Positions 21,083 to 32,052 of a stretch of DNA of 60,000 nt are shown one piece after another. The stretch lies in the NCBI RefSeq assembly GCF_026151205.1, contig NC_087074.1, forward strand, positions 17,832,712 to 17,892,711, written 5' to 3'. The notes under the pieces were generated by a model. The model ran no database searches. It saw nothing but the letters and a program-made list of their open reading frames with translations, and was not told where the DNA came from. The position numbers were made by a program, and so were the translations under genes. The stretch comes from Bolinopsis microptera (Eukaryota; Ctenophora; Tentaculata; Lobata; Bolinopsidae). Positions within the stretch are counted from its first letter, which is position 1; every line of letters starts with the position of its first letter.

Positions 21083-23126
21083 TCCTCCTTCTCCTCAGTC
21101 TTCCTCATCCTTCTCATCAGTCCTCATCCTCCTCCTGAGTCCAACTCCTGAGTCCTCCTCCTCCGATCCTCCTCAGTCCTCCTCCTCCTCTTCAGTCCTC
21201 CTCCTGACTCCTCCTCCTCTACTTCCGGAGTCCTCCCCCTGAGTCCTCCTGAGTCCAGGAGTCCTTCTCCTGAATCCTCCTCACCCTCCTCCTCATTCAT
21301 CCTCATCCTCTTCCTCCTCATCCTCCTCCTCCTTCTCCTCCTCATCAGTCCTCATCCTTAGTCCTCCTCATATAATAGTCGTCCTCGTCCTCCTCCTGAT
21401 CCACGTCCTTAGTCCTCCTCCTGAGTTATCCTCCTCCTGAGTCATCCTCCTCATTCTGCTCCACTTCCTGAGTCCTCCTCCTGAGTTATCCTCCTCCTGA
21501 GTCATCTTTATCCTCCTCGTCCTTAGTCCTCGTCCTCCTCAGTCTTCCTCCTCCTCAGTCTCCTCCTCCTCCTCCTCCTCCTCAGTCCTCCTCCTCCTTC
21601 TCCTACTCCTAAGTCCTCCTCCTTTTTCTCCTCATCAGTGCTCATCCTGAGTCCTCCAATAGTCGTCTTCGTCCTTAGTCCTCGTCCTCTTCCTCCTCCT
21701 GAGTCCTCTTCCTCTGGAGTCCTCCTCCACTTCAGTTCTCCTCATGAGTCCTCCTCCTCCTCCTCCTCATCAATCTCCTCCTCAGTCCTCCTCCTCCTCC
21801 TCTCCCTCCTCATTCTCCTCCTAATCAGTCCTCTTCCTTAGCCCTCGTTATCATCCTCCTAGTCCTCGTCCTTAGTCCTCGTCCTCATCCTCTTCAGTCT
21901 TCCTCCTCAGTCCTCCTCCTCCTTCTCCTCCTCATCCTCTTCCTTCCTCCTCAGTCTCCTCCTCATCTTCCTCCTCCTCCTCCTCAACAGTCATCCTCCT
22001 CCTCCTCCTCCTCCTCCTCAATCTCATCCTTATCCTCCTCCTGATCCTCCTCAGTCCTCCTCCTCCTCCTCCTCCTCATTCTCCTCCTTATCCTCCTCCT
22101 CCTCAGTCCTCCTCCTCCTTCTCCTCTTCCTTCCCCTCCTAATCAGTCCTCTTCCTTAGCCCTCGTTATCATCCTCCTAGTCCTCGTCCTTAGTCCTCGT
22201 CCTCATCCTCTTCAGTCTTCCTCCTCAGTCCTTCTCCTCCTTCTCCTCCTCATCAGTCCTCCTCCTCCTCATCCTCCTCCTTAGTCCTTCTCCTCCTCGT
22301 CAGTCCTACTCCTCAGTCCTCATCTTCATCATCCTCCCTAGTCCTTCTCCTCCTCCTCAGTCCTACTCCTTCATCCTTAGTCCTTCTCCTCCCCGTCAGT
22401 CCTCCTCCTCCTCCTCCTCAGTCCTCCAGCCTCCTTCTAATTCTCCTTCTTCTCCTTCTACTCCTAAGTCCTCCTCCTCCTCCTTCTCCTCCTTTTCCTC
22501 CTCAGTCTTCCTCCTTATCCTCCTCCTCCTCAGTTCTCCTCCTCATCCTCCTCCTCCTTCTCCTCTTCCTTCTCCTCCTAGTCAGTCCTCCTCCTCAGTC
22601 GTCCTCCTCCTTGTCCTTAGTCCTCGTCCTCATCCTCCTAGTCCTCTTCCTTAGTCCTCGTACTCATCCTCCTAGTCCTCGTCCTGGTCCTCCTCAGTCT
22701 TCCTCCTCTGTCCTCCTCAGTCCTCCTACTCCTCAGTCCTCTTCCTCCTCCTCAGTCCTTCCCCAGTCCTCCTTCTCCTCCTCCTCCTCCTCCTCCTCCT
22801 CCTCATCCCCAGTCCTTCTTCTCCTCCTCCTCCTCAGTCTTTGTCCTCGTCCTCAGTCCGCCTCGCCCTTAGCCCTCGCGTCCTCTTAGTCCTTCTCCTC
22901 CCCGTCAGTCCTCCTCTTCCTCCACCTCCTCACCAATCCTGCTCCTCTTCCTCAGTCCTCCCTCTCCTCTTCAGTCCTTCTCCTTCTCAGTCCTACTCCT
23001 CAGTCCTCAGTCCTCCTCGGTCCTTCTCCTCCTCGTCAGTCCTCCCCAGTCCTCCTCCTCCTCAGTCTTCCTCCTCCTCCTCCTCAGTTCTCCTCTTCTT
23101 TAGTCCTCCTCCTCCTCGTCATCAGT
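21083..23126. repeat. 2-kb polypyrimidine tract (TCC-type minisatellite)
   Basis: Over two kilobases the plus strand is almost entirely C and T, built from TCCTCC and CAGTCCTCCTCC-like units with scattered A and G. No fixed period dominates, so it is an old or fast-turning-over array. Such polypurine/polypyrimidine DNA can form triplex (H-DNA). Open frames here (Ser/Pro/Leu-rich, or Arg/Glu-rich on the minus strand) are by-products. It lies within the scaffold gene's intron. Confidence 0.95.
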
Positions 23127-23717
23127 TTACATAATTTATTGTTACTAAGATGTTTACTAAACGCATTTGAGTCTGTAACATATTGACATGTTACTGTTAC
23201 TGACTCAAAATGTGCTCGAGAACTTTTTTGTTTAACAGAGTTTTACTTTCCAGTACTATGGAAAAGTTGTTACATGATAAATAAAGATTTTGATAAATAA
23301 AGTTATTTTCATCCCTTTTATTTTAATGTTATTAAAAATTGTGTAGATTAATCTTTGTATTTAACTGAGGATTGGAAGTTTGAGAAAGGACCATGGTCAT
23401 TAACCGTGCTACCCATTTCTGCAGATAGCCTGTTACAAATTGTGGAGACAATTTAAATCAAAAGTTACTAAAGCGTTCGCTATTTGTTACGATTGTTATT
23501 ACCAACCGCACCTCTTTCAATTGTGGACCGGGGTGGATGTTTTTGTCAAACAAGAGTTGATACGACAGTGTGTTGTTTTTCGGACGAAACGATTCTTGTT
23601 TGAAACAAGGAACCATTTTGGGGTTCTGGGACCACCACCAATCGATTTCTTGTCATATTTAAGTACTGAAATAGCTACCTATATCGCCTAGAAACCTCAG
23701 AGGGAAGATTTAAATTT
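23127..23717. other. Non-coding intron sequence
   Basis: An 83-residue open frame at 23440-23691 has no recognisable domain and no splice context that fits the host gene. I see no other feature. Confidence 0.4.
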
Positions 23718-23804
23718 TCCCGATTTTTCCGATATGAGGGTTGATAAGGCCAAAATCGGGATCGGATTGATCGGAAAAATCGGGTTGGACCCCCCCCCCC
23801 CCCC
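23718..23804. repeat. CCGATATGAGGGTTGAT repeat, copy 2, plus C15 run
   Basis: The segment opens with TTCCCGATTTTTCCGAT and closes with ATCGGAAAAATCGGGTTGG, which are largely reverse complements, so it is itself a small inverted-repeat unit. It ends in a C15 run (23790-23804), mirrored by a G12 run just after. See copy 1 at 20512-20590. Confidence 0.75.
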
Positions 23805-24274
23805 AAGATGGGGGGGGGGGGCTAGATGAAGCATGTAAGATGGGGGGGAGGCTAGGTGAACCATGTTAGGTCTTGTGGTACCAAACTTAGAGACCTTGCC
23901 ATGAAAAGGGACAGTTACATATTAATTGTTTGAATACTTTGAATACTTTGACTTAAAACTTAGCTACATTTATAACATTCTCTTGACCCGTATTTATGTA
24001 TTGCAGTAATGTCTACACTCCAGGATGCATTACATGTGTGGTATGTGTGGTATGTGTGGTATGTGTGGTATGTGCGGTGCTGAGCTGCTCCATTTCCTGG
24101 GTCAGTGCACGTCGTAGAAGAGGGTTACCTGGCAACCAACTGCCATGGTTACTATGGTTACTACACTACTGGAGTAGTTAGTACTTACTGGACTATTATT
24201 CTGATTAAAAGAATGTGTCTATCTGGGAATTCCTATACACAAGGAACTAATCTAATACACCTTAACTATGCTCG

Positions 24275-24417
24275 TATTGCACTGAAATATTGCACTGAAA
24301 TATTGCACTGAAATATTGCACTGAAATATTGCACTAAAATATTGCACTGAAATATTGCACTGAAATATTGCACTGAAATATTGCACTGAAATAATGCACT
24401 GTCATATTGCACTGTAA
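24275..24417. repeat. 13-bp minisatellite, eleven copies
   Basis: The tandem unit is TATTGCACTGAAA with a few single-base variants towards the right end. A short (GTATGTGTGG)n run is nearby at about 24034-24075. Confidence 0.92.
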
Positions 24418-24756
24418 TCGGCTGTTGATTACGAGAATAAACTACATAGCAGCGAGACTTTAAAACCCGAATCTTTAGATATATATAATATATAGTTTTA
24501 ATACTTTCAACACTACTATATAACAAATAATTTGAGGATGACTGTAAAGGTACATTTTACCGACATTTGAAGTCAAGGCGTTGTTTTACTGACAGTTGTG
24601 GCTGACTAACAATATGTATAAATATATGTAATATCTGTAATAATATATTTAAAATAATAATAATTACGTTATGTTGCATAATTATCACTAGTCTTAGTGA
24701 TCCCCGCTCTAGGATGACATAATGATTAACAGCTAATATCATTATTCTGGGAAGAA

Positions 24757-24978
24757 AAAAAACTTTATCTAGCTAAAATTGTTCAGGAACAATTAAATCA
24801 TATCTGTAATAATCTTCTTTTTCTTTATAAAAAGTCAGGATAGGAATTCCTGGTTCAACATAATGTGATTTCAATAGGGCCTCAAAATGATGTTAACATT
24901 GTCCTTATTCATATAGGAAACAACTTTATCACGTACTCTAAAGTTAAGCTCCGTCATAATAATATAATATACTTGAAG
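24757..24978. repeat. 222-bp duplicated segment, copy 2
   Basis: It is identical by eye to 18371-18592, in the same orientation and 6386 bases downstream. Sequence identity stops sharply at both ends (an A-run on the left, GAAG on the right). Confidence 0.9.
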
Positions 24979-25024
24979 GGAAAAATAAAGGTCTTTTGGG
25001 AGTTTAAATCATCACTTCAATTTC

Positions 25025-25588
25025 ACAGTAAAGACGATGTCACAGTTAAGACAATGTCACAGTTAAGACAATGTCACAGTTAAGACATTGTCACAGTTAA
25101 GACAATGTCACAGTTAAGACAATGTCACAGTTAAGACAATGTCACAGTTAAGACAATGTCACAGTTAAGACAATGTCACAGTTAAGACAATGTCACAGTT
25201 AAGACAATGTCGCAGTTAAGACAATGTCACAGTTAAGACAATGTCACAGTTAAGACAATGTCACAGTTAAGACAATGTCACAGTTAAGACAATGTCACAG
25301 TTAAGACAATGTCACAGTTAAGACAATGTCACAGTTAAGACAATGTCACAGTTAAGACAATGTCACAGTTAAGACAATGTCACAGTTAAGACAATGTCAC
25401 AGTTAAGACAATGTCACAGTTAAGACAATGTCACAGTTAAGACAATGTCACAGTTAAGACAATGTCACAGTTAAGACAATGTCACAGTTAAGACAATGTC
25501 ACAGTTAAGACAATGTCACAGTTAAGACAATGTCACAGTTAAGACAATGTCACAGTTAAGACAATGTCACAGTTAAGACAATGTCACA
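25025..25588. repeat. 17-bp minisatellite, about 33 copies
   Basis: The unit CACAGTTAAGACAATGT is repeated with almost no variation (two or three single-base changes in 560 bases). This indicates very recent expansion or homogenisation. It starts about 45 bases after the second 222-bp copy. Confidence 0.95.
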
Positions 25589-27132
25589 GACAATAACTTA
25601 AAACTATTCGTAATATTGATATGACGTAAAGGTGGTCACCCCAATAAGCTGTAATATATGTATTAATATAATTACTTTATAATTATATTAATAACACTAG
25701 TATTAATATAATTACACTGAAACATTATAACCTACTCCTTCATCATGAAATAATGTAGTGTGTGATAACTCGCTTATAAAGAGCATGGAATGAACGTCGA
25801 ACTATATAATAGATATATTATATAGTGGTACAGCTGTATGATATGACACATTCTTTGCAAGCATCACTTTCATTGAGCTATCATATGACTGACTGCTTGA
25901 TGAATTATCCGTACAGATGCTGTGAAGTTAAGTAATTCCAGGCAATGTTGAACAATCTGTCAGGACACGTGTTAGTTCCGCCCCCCCCCCCCTCCCCCCG
26001 GCTGCAAACTGAACATAACATAAAACTGAATAAGGGATTTGAGTAGAGTTGCAAGTGGAGTTACTAAAGATACTACATTATGCAGTGCTGTTGCAATCTC
26101 CCTAGAGATTTAAGGTGATGACGGGGTGATGACACATTGAACAACATTTAACATTTAGCTTCTGCTGCCTACAGAATATACTCCTAGGGAGGTGAGGTAT
26201 GTTTTGTGCACGTGACAGGAGTTAACCAATCAGCTTTAACAAACACCTGTCACATGTGTAAGTGCTGCTTTGCCAGCAGAAAATTCACATATATTACTAT
26301 AACCTTAATCCTAATCCTTACATCACAGAATCAGTATCATTACCTTGTTCCTAAAAAATGTTTACAATCCAGCCTGAATTCTTTGCGAACAATTTTGTTC
26401 GTGAAACTTTTTTCTGAGAAACCAACAAACACGGGTGACCAACCACCCACGCATACTTTATTTGGGTGCTTTACTTGTAGCTAATGTCTCTCCTGAACTA
26501 CAGATTGGTAAGGTGTTGCCCCATAAGGAACCCCCCCCCCCCCCACCACCCAATGGAACAGTACATGATTGTCATTATATAATGTGTTCAAATATTCCAC
26601 CTCTATATTTTAATTAGGAGAGTTAAATTAAAATATTCTGACCTGTGAACCAATCTGGAAGCTTTATAATACCTTAGTTAGTGGCGACTCAGCTGAGTTG
26701 TACTCTTTTCAAATGAGCTAATGAAGTACCGTCTACCCCACACAGTAGTTGTCATGGTTACCTGTGTAGTTGTCATGGTAACCACAGTAGCCTTTATTAC
26801 TTAGTTAAATACCTTACACTGCCCTAGTTAACATTGTGTTATGATATGTTATAGTGGGTCTAGTGACAGTGGTGTTATAATAATAGGTGTTTAGTACTTC
26901 AGTATCTTATGTGTTATTATGCGTATTCTAAAAATCTGCACTGTATTTTAAACAAATTGTTTCTAAATTGTTCCTAAAGTTACAATCTTGTAAGATTGAG
27001 CCACAAGTGGAACACAAGTGGAACACAAGTGGACATTTCCTCAATATTGTACATTTTGATTTTAACGTAAACCGTTATCAGGTTTAGATAGAGCTAGTAC
27101 AGGGCCGCGTAACCAAGGTAACCAGATGATAG
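25589..27132. other. Intron sequence, no gene recognised
   Basis: Only simple sequence is seen, including C12 at about 25980-25992 and C14 at 26531-26544. A small segment at 26481-26507 is bounded by AG and GGTAAGG, but its length does not repair the reading-frame phase of the surrounding gene, so I do not call it. Confidence 0.35.
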
Positions 27133-27185
27133 CACCAATATCCCTGCTACATGAGATAATAAACCCCTACACTCAAACTGTACAG
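27133..27185 (+). CDS. Candidate small linking exon of the scaffold gene
   Basis: The 19093 exon ends in phase 1 while the 27380 exon starts in phase 0, so a linking exon of length 3n+2 is needed. This 53-base stretch lies between an AG and a CAG|GTCAGT donor, is open in the needed frame and fits exactly. Its acceptor lacks a good pyrimidine tract. Alternatively, the ATG at 27126 could start a separate transcript that reads straight into the next exon. Confidence 0.35.
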
Positions 27186-27379
27186 GTCAGTGTTTATATT
27201 TGTTTATTATACTAGAATACAAATAACTAGATGTATAGCTTTTTAGGTGTTAGCGCATACTACAGAATATGAATTAGAAATAAAATAAAATCGAGGACCG
27301 AAAACTAAAATTGTAAATAAAGTTTTATGAGTACTATTTAAAATGTTCCTTGTTCGTTCTAACTGTTCTCATTATCCAG

Positions 27380-30000
27380 GAAGAACCTGCAGAATCATCT
27401 CGTTCACTACCGGTTATAGTAGACAACCTGTTGGTGAACTCACCTGATCTACCACCCAGAACCGATCTAGGGAACAGCAAACCATCCTCCTCTCCTAACA
27501 CAACTTTAAACAGGACAGACACTCCACTCCATCTAGATGATATAAAGACAAAGTTAGAGCCTTGCAGCGCTACTCCTAGACCCCCAACTGATAACGCGTC
27601 TCCTAACTCGCTAGTAGACCCTTATATAGTTACTGCTAAGATAGAATCTTACCCTGGCTCGCAGCAGGTAACTCCTGCATGGTCTCCCAATACAGTTAAG
27701 GTATGTTTTAGTTAATTACATTATTAGTTCAAATGGTTCGCACCTTAATTTAATATACTGTCTGAAATATTGTTTTTTGTGTAGAAGTGTATAGAATAGA
27801 TCAATGACTATAATTTTATGTGAATATGTTGAATGTTTTGTCCTTATGTGGCCAAGGAAACAAAGTTATATTCAGCTTAGTCACGATATTACAGTATTAA
27901 ATCTTTTAAATTTCCATTTTACTACTTTCTGTTTAAACGACTCACTACTTGTCATAAAAAGCGAGTGAAATGTCGTAATTAATTTGATTTTTAACCCGAT
28001 ACTAGTCAAGATATTTCAAGGTTTATTACGTGCGCGTTTAACTTGTGACATGCTGGTCGTTTACAGATAGTTGCTGCGCTCTTCGTTAACAAATGGGGCA
28101 AAAACTCAACTACATATTTTTCCACTAGCAGAATATGACGTAACTGTAATAAAAGGATTATCGCAGCACTTCTGTTATCCTCCTACGCGCGCCACTGCGC
28201 GGCTCGACCACGAGATTTAGCTGTTTTGTCACATTTTCTTGATCTATTAAAAAGTTCCAAGCTATTTCACGACAGGGAGGCATGTACGTCATGAAATTTA
28301 CTGTACACGCATGCCAACATGATCAGGTGGCTAATATTTGTTCACTACGTTTGACGGTCCCATTAATGTGGCTCTTGCTATATGTTGGTTCAGACGAATT
28401 AATTATCATATAATCAAGTTTATTTTTTAGTTTAGTTCGCTGTCATCTGGTCACACAAAATGCAACTTATATTGCAATACCATTGTTCCATTAGTTGTAT
28501 GTCAAAATTATGTCATTGTAATTTTACATGGCTGTAATTTTGCAACGCTTAATTTATATATGCACTACTAGAAACCCGCTGGTCGAAAGCTTTGTTCGAG
28601 GAAATTTAAAAAATCAGTTATGATTTAATTTCTCTTCATCATCTAGCTTTGTACTGTAGTATGGATTTTATTTGATAATGACGACAAAGTTGTAAGTATT
28701 CAGATCCCCTTAACCTGGGGACCCCAGGCTATTATGTTCATATTATAAAGATTCGGCGGAATGACAGGCTGAGCGCCGCCCAGTAAGATTCCCTAAACGA
28801 TACTTTCTACCGCATCGAAAAATATCAATCACAACCAAAGTTATGAATAGTGATATCGTGAGTGTAAACGTGAGCTAGTTATGAGGTATCATGTATAAAG
28901 CATTGCAACACGCGTTGCTAGTCTGTTCTTGCTCGTACAATCTCTTACTAAGCAACGACGCAGGTAACCTTTGATGAAATTACGCCATTATTCTAACGTT
29001 TATTTTACCTCACTTCCGACGTTAATTATAGAAAATCTAAAGCCTTAATCAAAATTCAACCCTGCTAAAAATCGCGAGGTTTCAACTCCATTGGCGAGCT
29101 GAAATTGGTGACATAGAAGAGTAGGTTTTTGGTCGATTTTCTGTGTGTTTTTTTTTTCTATGCCCCTGTTGCCGGGGGGATTTCGTCAAGTTTAAAATAT
29201 AACATAGATACGGAATCCGAATACTTACAACCTTGTCGTCATTGTCAAATAAAATCCATACTTTCTACAGTATAACAGCTACAGTGTCAGTATAACGAGC
29301 TATACTAGACGATGAAAAGATTATATATATTATATTAAAACATAACTGATTTATAAAACTTCCTCGAACTAGCGGGTTTCTAGTAATATATGATTATTAA
29401 TTGAATTTTCAATTAAAATTAAAATAATCATGGTAAAATGCTGACAATATTCAACTATAGGCGAAGCAGCAGGAGCAATGGTTGGATATAGACGATCTGT
29501 TAGCAGACGTACAGTCTATGATAACGGACAACAGGTCGGGACAGCCTGCAGTACCTCCACGTATAGTCTCCTCTCCTCGTTCTATCAACACCTCTACCTC
29601 TAGTTACAATGAAGTGTTCGACGCTCCTCCTCCCCCACTGCCCCCTAAAGTCCCAAGCAGACCCAACTCTCCCAACTCCGTCCAACAACCTCCTCTCCCT
29701 GCTAGAACATTCTCCAGCCCTCCTCTCAGCCCACGCGTTGCTTCACCAGCAGCTCTAAACACACCACCACGCTCCCCTCAAATACCCACCAGGTCCAACT
29801 TATCGGACTCCGGAAGGAGTAACCCTTCCTCTGAGACGGAGGTTATTCCGCGCTCTAACTCAGATGGAGCTCAGTTCAAGATATCAGCTTTCCAGAACTT
29901 CCAGCCAACACCAAACCCTCACGAGCAAGCCATTAGAAGGAGGAGCAGTATTGAAGATCTTAACCGCAGGACAGAGCAACTCTCTCTACAGAGAAACCAG
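27380..30000 (+). CDS. Proline/serine-rich scaffold-like exons (same gene likely)
   Basis: Two phase-0 exons, 27380-27700 and 29461-30000, have AG acceptors and strong GTATGT and GTAAAC donors. The first is Ser/Pro-rich. The second begins AKQQEQWLDIDDLLADVQSM, again with an LD-like leucine motif. It continues with APPPPLPPKVPSRP, a typical SH3/EVH1-binding type of sequence, and RRRSSIEDL, a possible basophilic-kinase site. Style and strand match the 15509-19093 exons, so I infer one gene spanning about 15 kb. The 3' end is not found: the open donor at 30001 demands at least one more exon, possibly in or beyond the N gap. Confidence 0.65.
27701..28349. other. Intron sequence, nothing recognised
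   Basis: AT-rich non-coding sequence between two exons of the scaffold gene. I see no repeat or gene here apart from weak similarity to transposon flanks at its right end. Confidence 0.35.
28350..28560. mobile_element. Diverged copy of the 49319-49614 MITE family
   Basis: Read in reverse complement, this stretch aligns with about 49380-49600: shared words include AATGTGGCTCTTGCTAT, CGAATTAATTAT and ATCAAGTTTATTTTT in the same order. Identity is moderate, so this is an old copy. Its own terminal repeats are not clear. Confidence 0.65.
28568..29383. mobile_element. Non-autonomous DNA transposon, 816 bp, TA target site
   Basis: The terminal inverted repeats start CTAGAAACCCGCT and extend about 140 bases with indels (left to about 28705, right from about 29230). 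The dinucleotide TA flanks both ends (28566-28567, 29384-29385), as for Tc1/mariner-type insertions. There is no transposase. The segment just inside the left repeat (28706-28790) is shared, inverted, with 31290-31370 and 33420-33480. The element is inside the scaffold gene's intron. Confidence 0.8.
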
Positions 30001-30928
30001 GTAAACTTTAACTTTCTTAAAGTAGTGATAGAGCTTGCTTATTTCAGTACAATGCACATTTACATTTTACAGTGTGACAAGCAGTCAACAGAACTTCAAA
30101 TACTTTACGAGACATATTTATGTTCGACACAATTCCGGTGACCTAAATGAATTGGGAACGAAAATATGGGAATTTTTCCGAAAACAGCCACATTTCCTAC
30201 CCCAAATAAAATCATGGTATTTACAAAAATGAAACCCAATATTTTAGAAAATTAAATACAAAGATCTTCTCTGATCAGCTGTTTAAACTTTTCCGGAGCC
30301 TCTGAAAGTTAGCCTCAACTTAACTTATAATCCTCCAGAGGGTATAGGAGACCGACAGTGTTTTTATCTTTCACTACTACCGAAATTTTACCGCCGTGGC
30401 CAATAAAGTAGTGATAGAGCTTGCCTCTTTTTATTGGAACGTACCATTTAAATATGTCTCGTAAGGTACTATACTATACAACTACTATATACAACTATTA
30501 TTCGTTGTAATAAAACTGGATGGTGCAATAAATCAGCGTATATCATATATATGGATCTTTTGTTAAAGACATTTTGATTCGATAATAAATTTATTACGGA
30601 GTATGTTTACTTACATGAGCCGATAGGTATGACTTTGTGAACATGTACACGTATCTTGCTAAATTGTATTTGTGACGATATAATGCGCTCTGTTATCAGT
30701 GAAGTGTTTTTTACGTGAAAATGGAGATATCCTTTCACCAAGCATATCGGAGCAACGAAAGTTGCTTTTCGTGGACTATATAGGAAACTAAAAAAGTAGA
30801 ATCACTTGAAACTTTCTGTAGATTTGAGAAACAGGTAAAAGGAAATTTCAGAGATTTTGTTGACGATTGTTAACTATTTTGTGAACTGTAACAAGTTGTA
30901 CTTCGGGGTTAAAGAGCACTCAACAGTC
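30001..30928. other. Downstream intron or intergenic sequence
   Basis: No exon is recognised. The phrase AAAGTAGTGATAGAGCTTGC is present twice, at about 30020 and 30404. Confidence 0.35.
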
Positions 30929-31028
30929 NNNNNNNNNNNNNNNNNNNNNNNNNNNNNNNNNNNNNNNNNNNNNNNNNNNNNNNNNNNNNNNNNNNNNNNN
31001 NNNNNNNNNNNNNNNNNNNNNNNNNNNN
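30929..31028. other. Assembly gap of 100 N
   Basis: Exactly 100 undefined bases, the usual fixed-size placeholder for an unsized scaffold gap. Exons or repeat units may be missing here. Confidence 0.98.
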
Positions 31029-31289
31029 CCTCAAGCTGTTCATAGGAATAAGATTATCGTGCGATTTTTGCGCTGTGGCCAAATTATATACCATCCGATA
31101 GGAAAAACGCCAAATCGGGTGTCGCAACAAAAGCGAAACCTAGCGCAGGTTCCTATAAAAAGTTATGACTAAATAACTGGTTAAAATAAATATTTACAAC
31201 GCGCAGCGAATAAAATAAAACCATATTAAAATAACTTGCGCGTCTCTATGTGTTACTACACGTCGCCATGGTAATGACGTCACCGATGA

Positions 31290-31370
31290 TTACTGGGCCG
31301 CGCTCAGCCTGTCATTCCGCCAAATCTATATTCTATTAATGAACATAATAGCCTGGGGTCCTCAGGTAAC
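31290..31370. repeat. Interspersed repeat shared at three loci
   Basis: The segment containing CAGCCTGTCATTCCGCC and AGCCTGGGGTCCTCAGGT occurs here, at 33420-33480 in the same orientation, and at 28706-28790 inverted. It overlaps the C-terminal codons of the PHD-like frame at 31336-32013, which ties that frame to a transposon. Confidence 0.75.
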
Positions 31371-32013
31371 ACCGATGACTATATTTGGAAATGAGGGGAA
31401 GGCTCGCGCGTGTAGCATATATTATTACACGCTGGAAGCATGCGGAAAGAACATCAGGACTTTTAAGCTCACTCATAATCCTGGATAGTGTGGGATCAGG
31501 TTTGGTGATGTCTTGATTTAGACTTTCTGGGTTTGAGGGGTTATGTGTAGCTTTACAGTCCTTACACATCCACACGTGCCCAGATAGGGGACTGATTATA
31601 GATGCTTCCGACATACATTTGTGGAAAGTTTTGACATTCTCGCAGTTGTGAGAACCCCGGAAGCATGTGTAGCAAACGAATAAGGGTGGCTCTTCAGCAT
31701 CCAATTCGACAACATATGATTCGTTGCAGTCACCGCAGGAAGTTGGAAGAAGTGGAGAGATACCAAATATGATGCGGTATACCAATGACTCCTTGGTGTG
31801 CAGTTTATTGTCATCTTCGTCTGCAAGGTTAATACTGAGAAACTCTGCACATGGCTCCAGAATATCGAGATTGAACTGATTCAGTTGTTTGTAGTTGACG
31901 GTACGCTTAGCAAATGGATCAAATGCAGCGAGGACACGTTTAACTAGTACATTAGACTCTGCCCGGAGAAGCAGGCACCCAATCGCAGTTTTAATCTGAT
32001 TCTCTGTTTCCAT
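31336..32013 (-). CDS. PHD-like zinc-finger protein of a probable transposon
   Basis: A 225-residue frame from the ATG at 32013; an upstream in-frame ATG at 32052 adds 13 residues. Its middle contains cysteine pairs CGDC and CYTC, then HNC, HKC and a closing VWMCKDC. This is a PHD/RING-type zinc-ligand pattern ending as in the 6605-9916 protein (WVCKNC). The N-terminal 90 residues are unrecognised. The last residues run into a repeat present at three places in the window, so I infer an ORF1-like or truncated retroelement protein. No reverse transcriptase is next to it. Confidence 0.5.
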   Translation of the reverse strand: METENQIKTAIGCLLLRAESNVLVKRVLAAFDPFAKRTVNYKQLNQFNLDILEPCAEFLSINLADEDDNKLHTKESLVYRIIFGISPLLPTSCGDCNESYVVELDAEEPPLFVCYTCFRGSHNCENVKTFHKCMSEASIISPLSGHVWMCKDCKATHNPSNPESLNQDITKPDPTLSRIMSELKSPDVLSACFQRVIIYATRASLPLISKYSHRCYLRTPGYYVH

Positions 32014-32052
32014 ATTGACAAAAATTGACAGTTGACACGTCTTATTCTTCAA

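Noticed and set aside
23440-23691. 83-residue open frame in the long intron
   Set aside because: No domain or homologous block seen, and it does not fit the host gene's phases.
25025-25588. CRISPR-like regular repeats
   Set aside because: Units are contiguous with no unique spacers, and the genome is an animal's; this is a minisatellite. The same applies to 38121-39000.
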